DNA of 32,843 bases from Gammaproteobacteria bacterium (GTDB lineage Bacteria; Pseudomonadota; Gammaproteobacteria; Steroidobacterales; Woeseiaceae), in the NCBI GenBank assembly GCA_009937525.1, contig JAACFE010000037.1, forward strand, positions 1-32,843, read 5' to 3'. Shown piece after piece: positions 1-9,856 of this stretch; positions within the stretch are counted from its first letter, which is position 1; each line of letters starts with the position of its first letter. The notes under the pieces were generated by a model. That model saw only the letters and a list, made by a program, of their open reading frames with translations, was not told the origin of the DNA and did not search any database. Made by a program: the position numbers and the translations under genes.

Positions 1-46
1 TTCTACCTCCCGAAGATAGCGCTCTACCAGGCTGAGCTATACCCCG
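1..46 (-). tRNA. tRNA-Pro (CGG anticodon), 3' part outside the window
   Basis: On the minus strand the acceptor 5' strand begins CGGGGTA at position 46, followed by a D-arm (GCTC...GAGC) and an anticodon arm with stem CTATC/GGTAG. The seven-base loop TTCGGGA places CGG at positions 34-36, so the tRNA reads the proline codon CCG. The variable loop, T-arm and acceptor 3' strand lie beyond the left edge. It starts nine bases after the ispB stop codon on the same strand. Confidence 0.9.
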
Positions 47-55
47 ATGCGGATC

Positions 56-1054
56 TCAGGAGCGGCGGCGTACCGAGAATTCGGCGATGGCGATGAGGGC
101 CTGCTTGTAGTCCGAGTCGGGAATTCCGGACAAGGCGTCGATTGCCACGTCGGCGGCTTCCTGAGCGCGCGCCGCAGTGTACTGGAGCGCCCCGGTGGAT
201 TCAATGATTGACTGGATCCTTTCGAGATCGTCCAGACCGCCCTCGAGAATCGCCGTCCGGATCAGTTCGCGCTCCGCGGCCTCGCCGTGTTTCATCGCGT
301 GAATAAGCGGCAGGGTCGCCTTGCCCTCGGCCAGGTCGTCGCCGATATTCTTGCCGAGTTCCTCCGGCGATGCGTCGAAGTCGAGTGCATCGTCCACGAG
401 CTGGAATGCCATGCCCAGATTCCGACCGTATTCGATCATCGCCGCTTCGTCTATCCCGGGGCGCTCCGTCAGCACGGCGGCGATCTGGGCGCCCGCTTCG
501 AACAGGCGCGCCGTCTTGCGATAGATGACCTGCCGGTATGCCTCCTCCGTGGTGTCCGGGTCGTGCACGGTCATGAGCTGCAGGACTTCGCCCGCGGCGA
601 TGGTATTGGTTGCGTCCGCCAGTATCTGCATGACGCGCATGCTGCCGATGTCGACCATCATCTGGAATGCGCGCGAGTAAAGGAAGTCGCCGACGAGGAC
701 GCTGGCCTGGTTGCCGAAGACGGTATTGGCAGAATCCTTGCCGCGGCGCCGCGAAGACGAGTCGACGACGTCATCATGCAGCAGTGTTGCGGTGTGGATG
801 AACTCGATGATCGCCGCCGCGCGGACGTGCTGTTCACCCTCGTAGCCGTAGGCTCGGGCTGCCAGCAGAACGACAAGTGGCCGCAGCCGCTTGCCGCCGC
901 TGGCGACGATGTAACGGGATACCTGGGAGACGAGTGCCACGTCGCTCTCCAGGCTCGATGAGATGAGGCGATCGACCGCCTCCATATCGTCCCGGGCGAG
1001 GTTGCTCACGGCGTCGAAGGCGACGGTTTCGAGTGGTTTTTCTACCGCATGCAT
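56..1054 (-). CDS. ispB: Octaprenyl diphosphate synthase (trans-polyprenyl synthase)
   Basis: A 332-residue long-chain trans-isoprenyl diphosphate synthase that should elongate farnesyl diphosphate with isopentenyl diphosphate to make the ubiquinone side chain; it is soluble in this family. The first aspartate-rich motif is seen as LLHDDVVD near residue 92 and the second as LVDDALDFD near residue 218, and GGKRLRP near residue 53 is the usual substrate-binding stretch. Length matches the family. It is divergent from rplU, the common arrangement in Gammaproteobacteria, which supports IspB over farnesyl or geranylgeranyl synthases. The exact chain length cannot be read from the sequence. The ATG at 1054 gives the expected N-terminus. 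Confidence 0.93.
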   Translation of the reverse strand: MHAVEKPLETVAFDAVSNLARDDMEAVDRLISSSLESDVALVSQVSRYIVASGGKRLRPLVVLLAARAYGYEGEQHVRAAAIIEFIHTATLLHDDVVDSSSRRRGKDSANTVFGNQASVLVGDFLYSRAFQMMVDIGSMRVMQILADATNTIAAGEVLQLMTVHDPDTTEEAYRQVIYRKTARLFEAGAQIAAVLTERPGIDEAAMIEYGRNLGMAFQLVDDALDFDASPEELGKNIGDDLAEGKATLPLIHAMKHGEAAERELIRTAILEGGLDDLERIQSIIESTGALQYTAARAQEAADVAIDALSGIPDSDYKQALIAIAEFSVRRRS

Positions 1055-1171
1055 AGGATTCGGATAATGCCTGAAAGAACCATTCTAAGCGACCCGGACG
1101 GTCCCATATACGGCCTGCCTCACGGCATCGCAAGCCTTTGAAAAGAAGCCGAAATCTGCGGCAGCCCGACA

Positions 1172-1200
1172 TTGACCCGGGCCGGTGGAATCTATAGAAT
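1172..1200 (+). promoter_or_regulatory. Candidate sigma-70 promoter for rplU-rpmA
   Basis: TTGACC (1172-1177) and TAGAAT (1195-1200) are separated by 17 bases. Both hexamers are 5/6 matches to consensus. They would give a leader of about 115 bases before rplU, enough room for a ribosomal-protein leader structure. A second, weaker -10-like CATAAT lies nearer the gene. Read from sequence only. Confidence 0.55.
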
Positions 1201-1322
1201 TCCCGCTCTTTTGCGAAGTCCGCCGTGCGAGAGATTCGTGTCGATCTCGAGGCGCCCGCAAAAATTACTTAATTCTCAGTAAGTTGCCTCATAATGGCAG
1301 CTTACGCGACGGAGCAAATACG

Positions 1323-1835
1323 ATGTATGCGGTTTTTCGCACCGGCGGCAAACAGTACCGTGCGGCAAAAGGTGATGTCCTGCGCCTCGAAAAAATCGAG
1401 GCCGACGAGGGCGCTACGGTCACGTTCGACGAGGTTCTGCTGATCGGAGAAGGCGCTGACGTCAAAGTCGGTGATCCGCTTCTGTCCGGCAGCTCCGTCA
1501 GCGGCAAGGTGCTGAGCCAGGGCAAGACGAAGAAGGTCAACGTCGTCAAGTTCAAGCGGCGCCAGAATTACCTGCGCCAGGGGTCGCATCGGCAGTTCTA
1601 CACCGAGGTGGAAATCACCGGTATCAGCGGCGCCGGCGCGAAGAAAGCTGCGCCGAAGAAAGAAGCCGCAGAGAAACCCGCGGCGGAGGAAAAGGCCGAG
1701 GCGAAGCCGGCAGCGAAAAAGAAGGTAGCCAAGAAGACGGCTGCCAAGAAGGCTGCGTCGAAGAAGACCAGTAAAAAGAAGACCGCCGCCAAGAAGACGG
1801 CGGCGAAAAAGAAGGCTGCAAAAAAGACTTCTTAA
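1323..1835 (+). CDS. rplU: Large-subunit ribosomal protein L21 with long lysine/alanine tail
   Basis: Ribosomal protein bL21, a 23S rRNA-binding component of the 50S subunit. The first ~100 residues are a standard L21 domain: it starts MYAVFRTGGKQYR and ends in the conserved FKRRQNYLRQGSHRQ and YTEVEITGI blocks. It then continues for about 67 residues of Lys/Ala-rich sequence (KKAA, AKKT and AAKK repeats) resembling histone H1 tails. The total of 170 residues compares with about 103 in E. coli. The reading frame is open further upstream, but the ATG at 1323 is chosen because it gives the canonical N-terminus and follows a CGGAG ribosome-binding site. It is followed after 18 bases by rpmA. Confidence 0.96.
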   Translation: MYAVFRTGGKQYRAAKGDVLRLEKIEADEGATVTFDEVLLIGEGADVKVGDPLLSGSSVSGKVLSQGKTKKVNVVKFKRRQNYLRQGSHRQFYTEVEITGISGAGAKKAAPKKEAAEKPAAEEKAEAKPAAKKKVAKKTAAKKAASKKTSKKKTAAKKTAAKKKAAKKTS

Positions 1836-1853
1836 CAGAACAGGTACAGATCA

Positions 1854-3232
<1,379 letters not shown>

Positions 3233-3461
3233 CTTCCGCTCCGGCTCACTTGCGGTTCACCGCTCACTTCAAAGCTCTCCGACCGGACATAAGTCGCGAT
3301 CGAGGTCACAGTTCCGACCATGAAATGTCCCGAAGGTCCCGCAAACAGGACCTGGTTCTCAGCCTGAAACCCGCGTCATTGCTAGGATTTCATTGTGATC
3401 GTGACTATCCGGGCAGGGCCGGAAGTCACGCTCGCAGGGAATCCGAAACAGGGATTATGTT
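3233..3461 (+). other. Upstream region of the first minor-pilin operon
   Basis: A 229-base gap without a convincing coding frame. It contains a short inverted repeat GGTCC/GGACC around 3336-3353, and TTGCTA near 3381 as a poor -35 candidate with no good -10 at the right distance. No terminator for obgE and no sigma-54 promoter could be recognised. The promoter of the first pilin operon is expected here, but I cannot pinpoint it. Confidence 0.4.
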
Positions 3462-4004
3462 ATGCGAAGGGACGGCGGTTTTACGCTGATTGAATTGATG
3501 ATCGCGATCGCGCTCGTTGCCATATTGCTGGCGACGGCGGTCCCTGCGCTTGACGATTTTACCAACGATGCCAGGCAGACGGGCACGATCAACGACTTCA
3601 TCTCGTCGATTCATCTGGCGCGCAACACGGCGATTACCACGAATTCCCGCGTCACCATGTGCGCCAGCGCCTCGGGCACGAATTGCGAACTCACGTCCTG
3701 GGACAGCGGCTGGATCGTCTTCGGCGATCTCAATAACAACGGTGCCGTCGATGCCGGTGAAAACATCGTATCCGCCGCGGCCGCGGTCGAGGGCCTGAGC
3801 GTTCAATCGGGCGAATTTCCGGCGTCGCTGATGTACCGGCCGAACGGCCGTGCAATGACCGCTGCGCTCACCGGAAACTCGGGCGAATTCATCGTTTGCG
3901 ATTTCCGCGGCGCCGACTATGCCAAGGTCATACTCGTCGAAATATCGGGCCGCCCGAGGATGTCGGAGACGAAGGCCAATGGTTTGCCGCCGAGCTGCAT
4001 CTGA
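3462..4004 (+). CDS. GspH/FimT-family minor pseudopilin (FimU-like), operon 1
   Basis: A 180-residue class III prepilin. The short leader MRRDGG is followed by FTLIELMIAIALVAILLA: prepilin peptidase (PilD) would cut between G6 and F7, Glu5 of the mature protein is present, and the hydrophobic helix follows. The C-terminal part has the GspH/FimT layout (SIHLARNTAITTNSRVTMCAS, a GWIVFGDLNNNG strand and a late Cys pair: VCDF and terminal PPSCI). In P. aeruginosa the FimU-type protein joins PilVWXE in the pilus-priming complex with PilY1. It is the first gene of a six-gene same-strand operon; the next gene starts 25 bases later. FimT versus FimU cannot be settled without alignment. Confidence 0.85.
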   Translation: MRRDGGFTLIELMIAIALVAILLATAVPALDDFTNDARQTGTINDFISSIHLARNTAITTNSRVTMCASASGTNCELTSWDSGWIVFGDLNNNGAVDAGENIVSAAAAVEGLSVQSGEFPASLMYRPNGRAMTAALTGNSGEFIVCDFRGADYAKVILVEISGRPRMSETKANGLPPSCI

Positions 4005-4029
4005 CGACCCGGGAGCACGGAGACCGAGC

Positions 4030-4611
4030 GTGTCGAATACGAGCTACAAACTGAAAGGCTTCTCGCTGCTGGAACTGCTGATAGCGCTCATCGTGTTCAG
4101 TATCGGTCTGCTCGCGATTGCGGGCCTGCAGACGGTTTCGAAGCAGGCGAATTACGAGGCGGTGCAGCGCACGACGGCGGCGCAGGTAGCCAATGGCCTT
4201 CTCGAGGACATGCGGACCAACGGTAACGGTATCGACATCTATGCTGCCGTGCCGCAGCTGGGCGGCGCCGTCATCGGCGCGGAGCCGGCCCCCAATTGCC
4301 GCGACGGCAACGACTGCAACGCTGCCCAGAAAGCGGCCCACGATCTCTGGTTCTGGGAACAGGTGCTGGACGGCAACCTCGAGACAAATGGTGGCATCGC
4401 CGCGGGCGGCCTGGTGCTGCCGGGGCTCTGTATTACCGGCCCGGCGGGCGGTGGTGCGGGCGTATACACGGTAACGATCGTGTGGCGCGGTACGGCCTCG
4501 ATCAATTCGAACGTCGCGAATCCCTGCGGCGTGGCCAGCGGCAATTACGGCGCTCAGAACGAGTTCCGGCGCATCGTGCAGATTCCTACCTTCATCGACC
4601 CTAATTTCTGA
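4030..4611 (+). CDS. pilV: Minor pilin PilV, operon 1
   Basis: A 193-residue prepilin. The frame is open back to 3919, overlapping the previous gene, but the GTG at 4030 is chosen: ACGGAG ends seven bases before it, and it yields a short leader (MSNTSYKLKG) before the peptidase site G10/FSLLELLIAL. The helix continues LIVFSIGLLAIAGLQTVSKQ, typical of PilV/GspI-like pilins, and the globular part carries four or more cysteines (NCRDGNDCN, LCITG, NPCG). PilV is expected at the pilus tip with PilW, PilX and PilY1. The next gene starts ten bases after the stop. Confidence 0.88.
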   Translation: MSNTSYKLKGFSLLELLIALIVFSIGLLAIAGLQTVSKQANYEAVQRTTAAQVANGLLEDMRTNGNGIDIYAAVPQLGGAVIGAEPAPNCRDGNDCNAAQKAAHDLWFWEQVLDGNLETNGGIAAGGLVLPGLCITGPAGGGAGVYTVTIVWRGTASINSNVANPCGVASGNYGAQNEFRRIVQIPTFIDPNF

Positions 4612-4621
4612 GCAGACCGCA

Positions 4622-5617
4622 ATGCAAAAGCCCGTCATCAAATCGCAAAACGGATTCACGCTGGTCGAGATCATGGTGGCAATGGTGCTGTCGCTGATTC
4701 TCGGCGTTGCGATCGTGACGGTGTTCGTCAATAACAGCCACAGCTTCAGCCAGGACGACAACGTCATGCGCATGCAGGACGATGCCCGCTTCGCGTTACA
4801 GCAGATCGCGTTCGACCTCAGCATGGCCGGGCATTACGCGGAACTGCTGTCACCGGCGGCCGTGACACCGGACACGAACCTGGCAATCGGCATGGATTGT
4901 GGTCCTGCTGGCGTGACGAACTGGGCGTACCAGACGACACAGCCTGCGACAGGTGATTCGCTTTCGCTGATTGCGATCGACAACGTGACCAGCGCGCAGG
5001 TGGTAGGGGGCCATTCCTGCTTCCTCGCCGATGAGGTCGAACCCGGAACGGACGTGGTGTCGATCAAGCGCGTAGCCGGCGCCGAGGCAGCCGTGTTCAG
5101 GGATGGGGCGATCTACCTGCGTACCAACGGCACCGTCGGCCTCCTGTACCGCCAGCCTCTGACGGGCACGCCGGCCGTTCCGGTCGCCGTGCCGAGAACC
5201 GAGTGGGAGTACCGCCCGGCCATCTATTACATCCGGCAGTACGCATACTCGCTGGGTGACGACATCCCGACACTTTGCAGGAAGGTCCTGGGCGGCGCTG
5301 GCCCGAGCATGCTTACGGAGTGCATCGCGACCGGCATCGAGAACCTGCAGATCGAGTACGGCATCGATACCAGCGGTGACGGCAATCCGAACACGTACAT
5401 GTCTGCGCCGACGCTCGCCGAGTTGCAGAACGTGGTTTCAGCGCGCATCAACTTGCTGGCCCGCACCACCGATGTGGATGTGCGATACACGAACCAGAAG
5501 ACCTTTTCGATCGGCAATGCGCCCGACTACACGCCGAACGACTCGTTTCACCGCCGCGTCTACTCGACGACAGTGGCGATCCAGAACATCCGCAGCATGA
5601 ACATGATGGGGTTTTGA
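4622..5617 (+). CDS. pilW: Minor pilin PilW, operon 1
   Basis: A 331-residue PilW/GspJ-type prepilin. The leader MQKPVIKSQNG is followed by FTLVEIMVAMVLSLILGVAI with mature Glu5 present. The sequence after the helix (RMQDDARFALQQIAFDLSMAGH) is the hallmark PilW segment, and the large C-terminal globular domain contains ENLQIEYGIDTSGDG followed by SARINLLART and a late YSTTVAIQNIR strand. It is in tight linkage with pilV (ten bases) and pilX (one base). The role inferred from the family is assembly of the PilY1-containing tip complex. Confidence 0.9.
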   Translation: MQKPVIKSQNGFTLVEIMVAMVLSLILGVAIVTVFVNNSHSFSQDDNVMRMQDDARFALQQIAFDLSMAGHYAELLSPAAVTPDTNLAIGMDCGPAGVTNWAYQTTQPATGDSLSLIAIDNVTSAQVVGGHSCFLADEVEPGTDVVSIKRVAGAEAAVFRDGAIYLRTNGTVGLLYRQPLTGTPAVPVAVPRTEWEYRPAIYYIRQYAYSLGDDIPTLCRKVLGGAGPSMLTECIATGIENLQIEYGIDTSGDGNPNTYMSAPTLAELQNVVSARINLLARTTDVDVRYTNQKTFSIGNAPDYTPNDSFHRRVYSTTVAIQNIRSMNMMGF

Positions 5618-5618
5618 A

Positions 5619-6131
5619 ATGGACAGGATTTACATGACACCCGGGAACAGGCAGAGAGGCGCCATACTCGTGGTGGCACTGATGTTCCTGATTGCTATCA
5701 CGCTGCTGACGCTGTCTTCGATGCGCGCCACGAACATCGGCCTGTACATGGCGCAGAACGAGGAGTCGCGCATCGCTGCCGAACAGGCGGCGCAGGCACT
5801 TGCCGATGCTATCGTCGCCAACCCGAGTTCGACACCGGTATATGGCATGCAGGGCTTCACCGCCTGCACGGCCGGTCAGACGGACTGCGATCGCTACGAC
5901 CTGCCGGTTGGCGACCCGGTGCTGGAAGCAGCCGTCGCATCTGATCACATCAGCGCGCGCGTCGAGCGCGTGGGACCGATATTCCGGCCGCCGCCGCGCG
6001 TCGTCGAATCGAGTATCGACAAATTCACCAGTGCGGGTTTCCGGGTCACGACGACCTATGACCGCATGGACGAGGGGCTGGGGCGCCAGCAGGTATCGCA
6101 GGGCGTTCTCGTCCTCGTGCCCAAACAGTAA
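5619..6131 (+). CDS. pilX: Minor pilin PilX, operon 1
   Basis: A 170-residue PilX-type minor pilin. The leader ends RQRG before AILVVALMFLIAITLLTLSS; as in known PilX/GspK-like proteins the mature fifth residue is not Glu. MRATNIGLYMAQNEESRIAAEQAAQALADA is the conserved PilX amphipathic segment, read here from residues 31 onward. The start at 5619 is one base after the pilW stop. A second in-frame ATG at 5634, with AGGA a few bases upstream, is an equally plausible start and gives a shorter leader. It is followed after 24 bases by pilY1. Confidence 0.85.
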   Translation: MDRIYMTPGNRQRGAILVVALMFLIAITLLTLSSMRATNIGLYMAQNEESRIAAEQAAQALADAIVANPSSTPVYGMQGFTACTAGQTDCDRYDLPVGDPVLEAAVASDHISARVERVGPIFRPPPRVVESSIDKFTSAGFRVTTTYDRMDEGLGRQQVSQGVLVLVPKQ

Positions 6132-6155
6132 TCCCCGGAACGGGAGTATTCAGGT

Positions 6156-9100
6156 ATGGACACCATGATTAGAAAGATCGCACTTACGACGGCTATCGCA
6201 ACGCTGATATGCACAATCGGATCGGCGCGGGCAGACGATACGGACGTCTACATGAACCCGGGATCGGGCCTGCCGGATGGCAGCGAACCGATGGTGATGT
6301 TCTCGCTGGACTACCGCCCGAACCTCGGCTCGACGGCATGTAGCGGCGGCGAATGTGACACGCTGATCAGCGAGGGTTATATGAATCCGACAGGGCCTTA
6401 TACCTTCTTCGACGTGCTCCGGGGCGCGCTTCGCAAGGTATTCGACCCGCTCGAGGGCGTGCGGGTCGGTCTCATGGTCAATCACGACAATAACAATGAT
6501 TGCGTCGGTTTCGGCCGCACCAAGTGCAGTAATGGCGGCTACATCGCTATGGGCTTCGAAGGCTTCGAGCAGAATGATGCCAACGGTGCGAAAGCGAAAT
6601 TCCACAACATACTGGATTCGATGCCGACCCCGCAGGGCAACCTCAGTCACTCCTACCAGGGCAAGGAACTGTTCTTCGAGTTCTTCCGTTACCTCACGGG
6701 CCAGAGCGTGTTCAATGCGCACAACGGCTATACGGACTTCGGTACGGCCAATACCTTCAACCTCGACACGGACTATCCGGCGATCGCCTGGGATCCCCTC
6801 GTCGAGTGGGGGCCGAAGACCAAGCCTGCCTACGTGAGTCCGCTCGAGAAGGCAGGCGCCTGTTCGAAGCTCTACACCGTTAACGTGATGTTCCAGGTGT
6901 CGAACCAGGAAGACGACTCCGACGAGGCGATCGCGGATCCGGTCGGCAGCGGCGGCCTCGGCTCGCCGCAACGGACCTTCCCCGACGTCATCCAGTACCT
7001 GTATGACGCTGACCTTGCGAACGGCAGCTACGGGTCGGTGCCGGACCTCGACGACAAGCAGAACGTCATCTCCTACTTCATAGTCGACGAGACCAAGATC
7101 AATACCACGACCCGGGGCTATGCGCGCGCGGGCGGCACGGGCGTTCCCCTGGCATTGAGCGAGCGGCCCGACGAACTCGTCGCAACGCTGAACGAAGTTT
7201 TCAAGCAGATTCTCAGCGTCAGCACGACCTTCGTAGCCGCATCGGTACCGGTGAACGTATTCAACCGCGCCGAGATCACGGACAACGTCTACATCGCCCT
7301 GTTCCAGGTCGACGAACAGGCCCGCCCTTACTGGGTCGGCAACGTCAAGAAGCTGAAGATCGCGGGCGTGAACGACTCCTCGGCTGCCGGTACGATCGTT
7401 GATGCGCTCGGCGATCCGGCGGTCGCCGCGGACGGCAGAATCCGTTTCGATGCCCTGACGAGCTGGACCGATCCGGGCTCGCTGCCGCCGCCGGACCTCG
7501 AGGTGGGTGAAATCGACGGTCGCGACGGACGGACGGTTGCACGCGGTGGCGCCGGACAGCGGATCGCGGGCGTCCTGGGTGACGGTCCACAGGAAGCCAA
7601 CGGTCTTGGTGGACGACGCATCTACTTCGATCTCACGTCTTCGAGGCTCGCTCCGTTGAACGTCGATCTCACGACGGCGTCCGAACTGCAGCCCGACTTC
7701 GATGTCACAACGGTTGCGGAGGCCGGTGAACTCATCGCGTACGCGCGCGGTCTCGACATCGACGACCTCGACGAGGACGACGACAAGAGCGACGCCCGGT
7801 CGTGGATATTCGGCGACCCCCTGCATTCGCGGCCGCTGCCCATCAACTATGGTGCCATCGGCGGCTTCAGTGAACCGAACAACCCCGCCATCTATGTCGC
7901 CGTGGCCTCCAACGACGGCATGCTGCGCATGATCCGCAATACCCGCACGAGCGGCGGTGATACGGGCGAGGAAGTCTGGGCGTTCATGCCGCGCAATTCG
8001 ATGGCCGCGCAAAAAGTTCTGCGTGCCAACGGCGCGGGCATGAAACATCCCTATACACTGGATGGCGCGCCGGTGGCTTTCATCTGGGACAAGAACTTCG
8101 ACGGCAATATCGTGGCCAACGAAGGCGATCGCGTATTCCTCTACGTCGGCATGCGCCGTGGCGGTAAAGCCTATTATGCGCTCGACGTGACGAACCCGGA
8201 GTCGCCGCGTCTGATGTGGACGATCGAGAAGGGTGGCGACTTCGCCGAACTCGCTTATACGTTCTCGAACCCGCGGGTCGGTCTGGTCAAGACTGCAAGC
8301 GGTGCTCGCCCCGCCGTCATGTTTGCGGGCGGCTACGACCTCAACAAGGACACGCGCGGCAGCGTCGGCACGGACGACGACGAAGGTAACGCGCTCTTCG
8401 TCGTCGATGCCGTTACGGGCGCGCTGATCTGGAAAGCGCGGCGCGGTTCCGGCGGTGCGGGCGGCAAAGTCTTCGAGCACCCGAAGCTGACGGACAGCAT
8501 TCCATCGACGCTGACGGTAGCCGACATGGACGGCGACGGATTCACCGATCGCATGGTCGTCGGCGACACGGGCGGCAATATCTGGCGTGCCGACATCGGT
8601 AGCGATGACACCTCGAAGTGGAGGCTGTCCCTGCTCGCATCGGTCGGTCGCCACTCGAGTGGCAGCTCCGGGATCGTGACGGATCGCCGCTTCTTCCATC
8701 GCCCCGACCTCGTGCCGAGCAAGGATGCCTACGGACTGTTCGATGGCGTCGTCATCGGCTCCGGTAATCGTGCGAATCCGCTCGACTCCGGCGGTGTCGC
8801 GTCCGATTACCTTTACATGATCAAGGATCGCGCCACGGCGGTCGGCAGCGCAACGGACTCGGGACTGCAGCACGCAGATTTCGGGGACGTAACGAGCAAC
8901 TGCCTGCAGAACGGCGGCACCTGCACGGTCAATCTGACGAAGGGCTGGCGCCTTAACATGCAGGACTCCGGCGAGAAGATCCTGGCGACCCCGCTCACCG
9001 TAACGGGCAAGGTGTTCTTCACCTCGTATCTGCCACGCGGCGGCAGCGCTGCTACCGCATGCGCGCCGTCGGAAGGCGCGGGCCGGCTCTACGCGGTCGC

Positions 9101-9374
9101 ATTGCAGAACGGAACGGCGGTCATCAACTACGACACCAGTGACGATACGTCCGATGACCCGGATGCGCCGAACTCGACCGCCGATCGCAGCGTGGAACTG
9201 ATTTCGGCGGGCATACCGGCCGAGGTCGTTTCGATCCCGCCGAACAAGATCCTGCGGCCTGATCTTCAGATCGACGATGTGAACGCGGCAACACGCTGGC
9301 GCACCTACTGGTACCTGAGCGAGGACGCGGACGTCCAGACGACTACATCAACCGGCGGGACGACCCAGCCGTAA
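6156..9374 (+). CDS. pilY1: PilY1-family pilus tip adhesin, operon 1 (degenerate VWA metal site)
   Basis: A 1072-residue PilY1. The signal peptide ends about IGSARA (residues 21-26). The N-terminal half has the PilY1 VWA-like layout, but the strand that should carry the DxSxS metal motif reads MFSLDYRPNLGS, with only Asp52 kept. The C-terminal beta-propeller is well preserved: GDPLHSRPLPINYG near residue 552, GEEVWAFMPRNSM, GMRRGGKAYYALDVTNP near 665, and DMDGDGFTDRMVVGDTGGN near 790. A calcium-loop-like DKNFDGNIV lies near 646, though its ninth position is Val rather than Asp/Glu. PilY1 sits on the minor-pilin tip and is secreted through the pilus system. The start at 6156 follows GGGAG; an in-frame ATG at 6165 is an alternative. 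Confidence 0.92.
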   Translation: MDTMIRKIALTTAIATLICTIGSARADDTDVYMNPGSGLPDGSEPMVMFSLDYRPNLGSTACSGGECDTLISEGYMNPTGPYTFFDVLRGALRKVFDPLEGVRVGLMVNHDNNNDCVGFGRTKCSNGGYIAMGFEGFEQNDANGAKAKFHNILDSMPTPQGNLSHSYQGKELFFEFFRYLTGQSVFNAHNGYTDFGTANTFNLDTDYPAIAWDPLVEWGPKTKPAYVSPLEKAGACSKLYTVNVMFQVSNQEDDSDEAIADPVGSGGLGSPQRTFPDVIQYLYDADLANGSYGSVPDLDDKQNVISYFIVDETKINTTTRGYARAGGTGVPLALSERPDELVATLNEVFKQILSVSTTFVAASVPVNVFNRAEITDNVYIALFQVDEQARPYWVGNVKKLKIAGVNDSSAAGTIVDALGDPAVAADGRIRFDALTSWTDPGSLPPPDLEVGEIDGRDGRTVARGGAGQRIAGVLGDGPQEANGLGGRRIYFDLTSSRLAPLNVDLTTASELQPDFDVTTVAEAGELIAYARGLDIDDLDEDDDKSDARSWIFGDPLHSRPLPINYGAIGGFSEPNNPAIYVAVASNDGMLRMIRNTRTSGGDTGEEVWAFMPRNSMAAQKVLRANGAGMKHPYTLDGAPVAFIWDKNFDGNIVANEGDRVFLYVGMRRGGKAYYALDVTNPESPRLMWTIEKGGDFAELAYTFSNPRVGLVKTASGARPAVMFAGGYDLNKDTRGSVGTDDDEGNALFVVDAVTGALIWKARRGSGGAGGKVFEHPKLTDSIPSTLTVADMDGDGFTDRMVVGDTGGNIWRADIGSDDTSKWRLSLLASVGRHSSGSSGIVTDRRFFHRPDLVPSKDAYGLFDGVVIGSGNRANPLDSGGVASDYLYMIKDRATAVGSATDSGLQHADFGDVTSNCLQNGGTCTVNLTKGWRLNMQDSGEKILATPLTVTGKVFFTSYLPRGGSAATACAPSEGAGRLYAVALQNGTAVINYDTSDDTSDDPDAPNSTADRSVELISAGIPAEVVSIPPNKILRPDLQIDDVNAATRWRTYWYLSEDADVQTTTSTGGTTQP

Positions 9375-9394
9375 CCTCGACACGGAGACCTTCG

Positions 9395-9856
9395 ATGCAC
9401 TTGTACACAGCACCAACGAAGCAACTCGGCGTCACGCTTATCGAGCTGATGATCGTGATCGTCATCCTTGCCCTGGTTGCAAGCGTCGCTTTCCCTTCCT
9501 ATATGAACTACGTCGTGGATACGAAGCGCACCGCGGCCACGTCGATACTGCTGCAGGTTGCCGACCGGCAGCAGCAGTTCTTCATGGACAACAAGCGCTT
9601 CGCGAACGACCTCACGAACCTCGGTTTCGCGAGTAATCCACTCGTAATCGCGGACGACGGCCACCCGATGGCGAATGCCGCGGATTCCGAAAGCACCTAT
9701 TCGGTCGCGCTGTCAAACATCACGGCGACCACCTACACGATCACCGCCGCGCCACTCAACGGCCAGGCGGCACGGGATGCCGAGTGCGGTTCACTGACGC
9801 TGAACCAGGCTCTTTTGAAGGGCAGCAGTGGCGGAGGGGACGACTGTTGGAAGTAG
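9395..9856 (+). CDS. pilE: PilE-type minor pilin, operon 1
   Basis: A 153-residue type IV pilin of the PilE/PilA group. The leader MHLYTAPTKQLG is followed by VTLIELMIVIVILALVASVA, so the first mature residue would be Val rather than Phe, with Glu5 intact. AFPSYMNYVVDTKRTAATSILLQVADRQQQFFMDNKRFA is the standard PilE helix-to-loop region. Two late cysteines (AECGSL and DDCWK) form the usual C-terminal pair. The start follows ACGGAGA. The stop codon TAG belongs to the first REP palindrome of the following array. Last gene of the operon. Confidence 0.9.
   Translation: MHLYTAPTKQLGVTLIELMIVIVILALVASVAFPSYMNYVVDTKRTAATSILLQVADRQQQFFMDNKRFANDLTNLGFASNPLVIADDGHPMANAADSESTYSVALSNITATTYTITAAPLNGQAARDAECGSLTLNQALLKGSSGGGDDCWK

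Noticed and set aside
3919-4029. Longer PilV start at 3919
   Set aside because: It adds an Arg-rich leader of 37 residues over the previous gene. The GTG at 4030 has a ribosome-binding site and gives a normal prepilin leader.
6150-8873. A very long (907-codon) open frame antisense to the first pilY1
   Set aside because: The plus-strand PilY1 has a signal peptide, ribosome-binding site and family motifs. The antisense frame is Arg/Val/Asp-rich, without any domain, as expected in GC-rich coding DNA.
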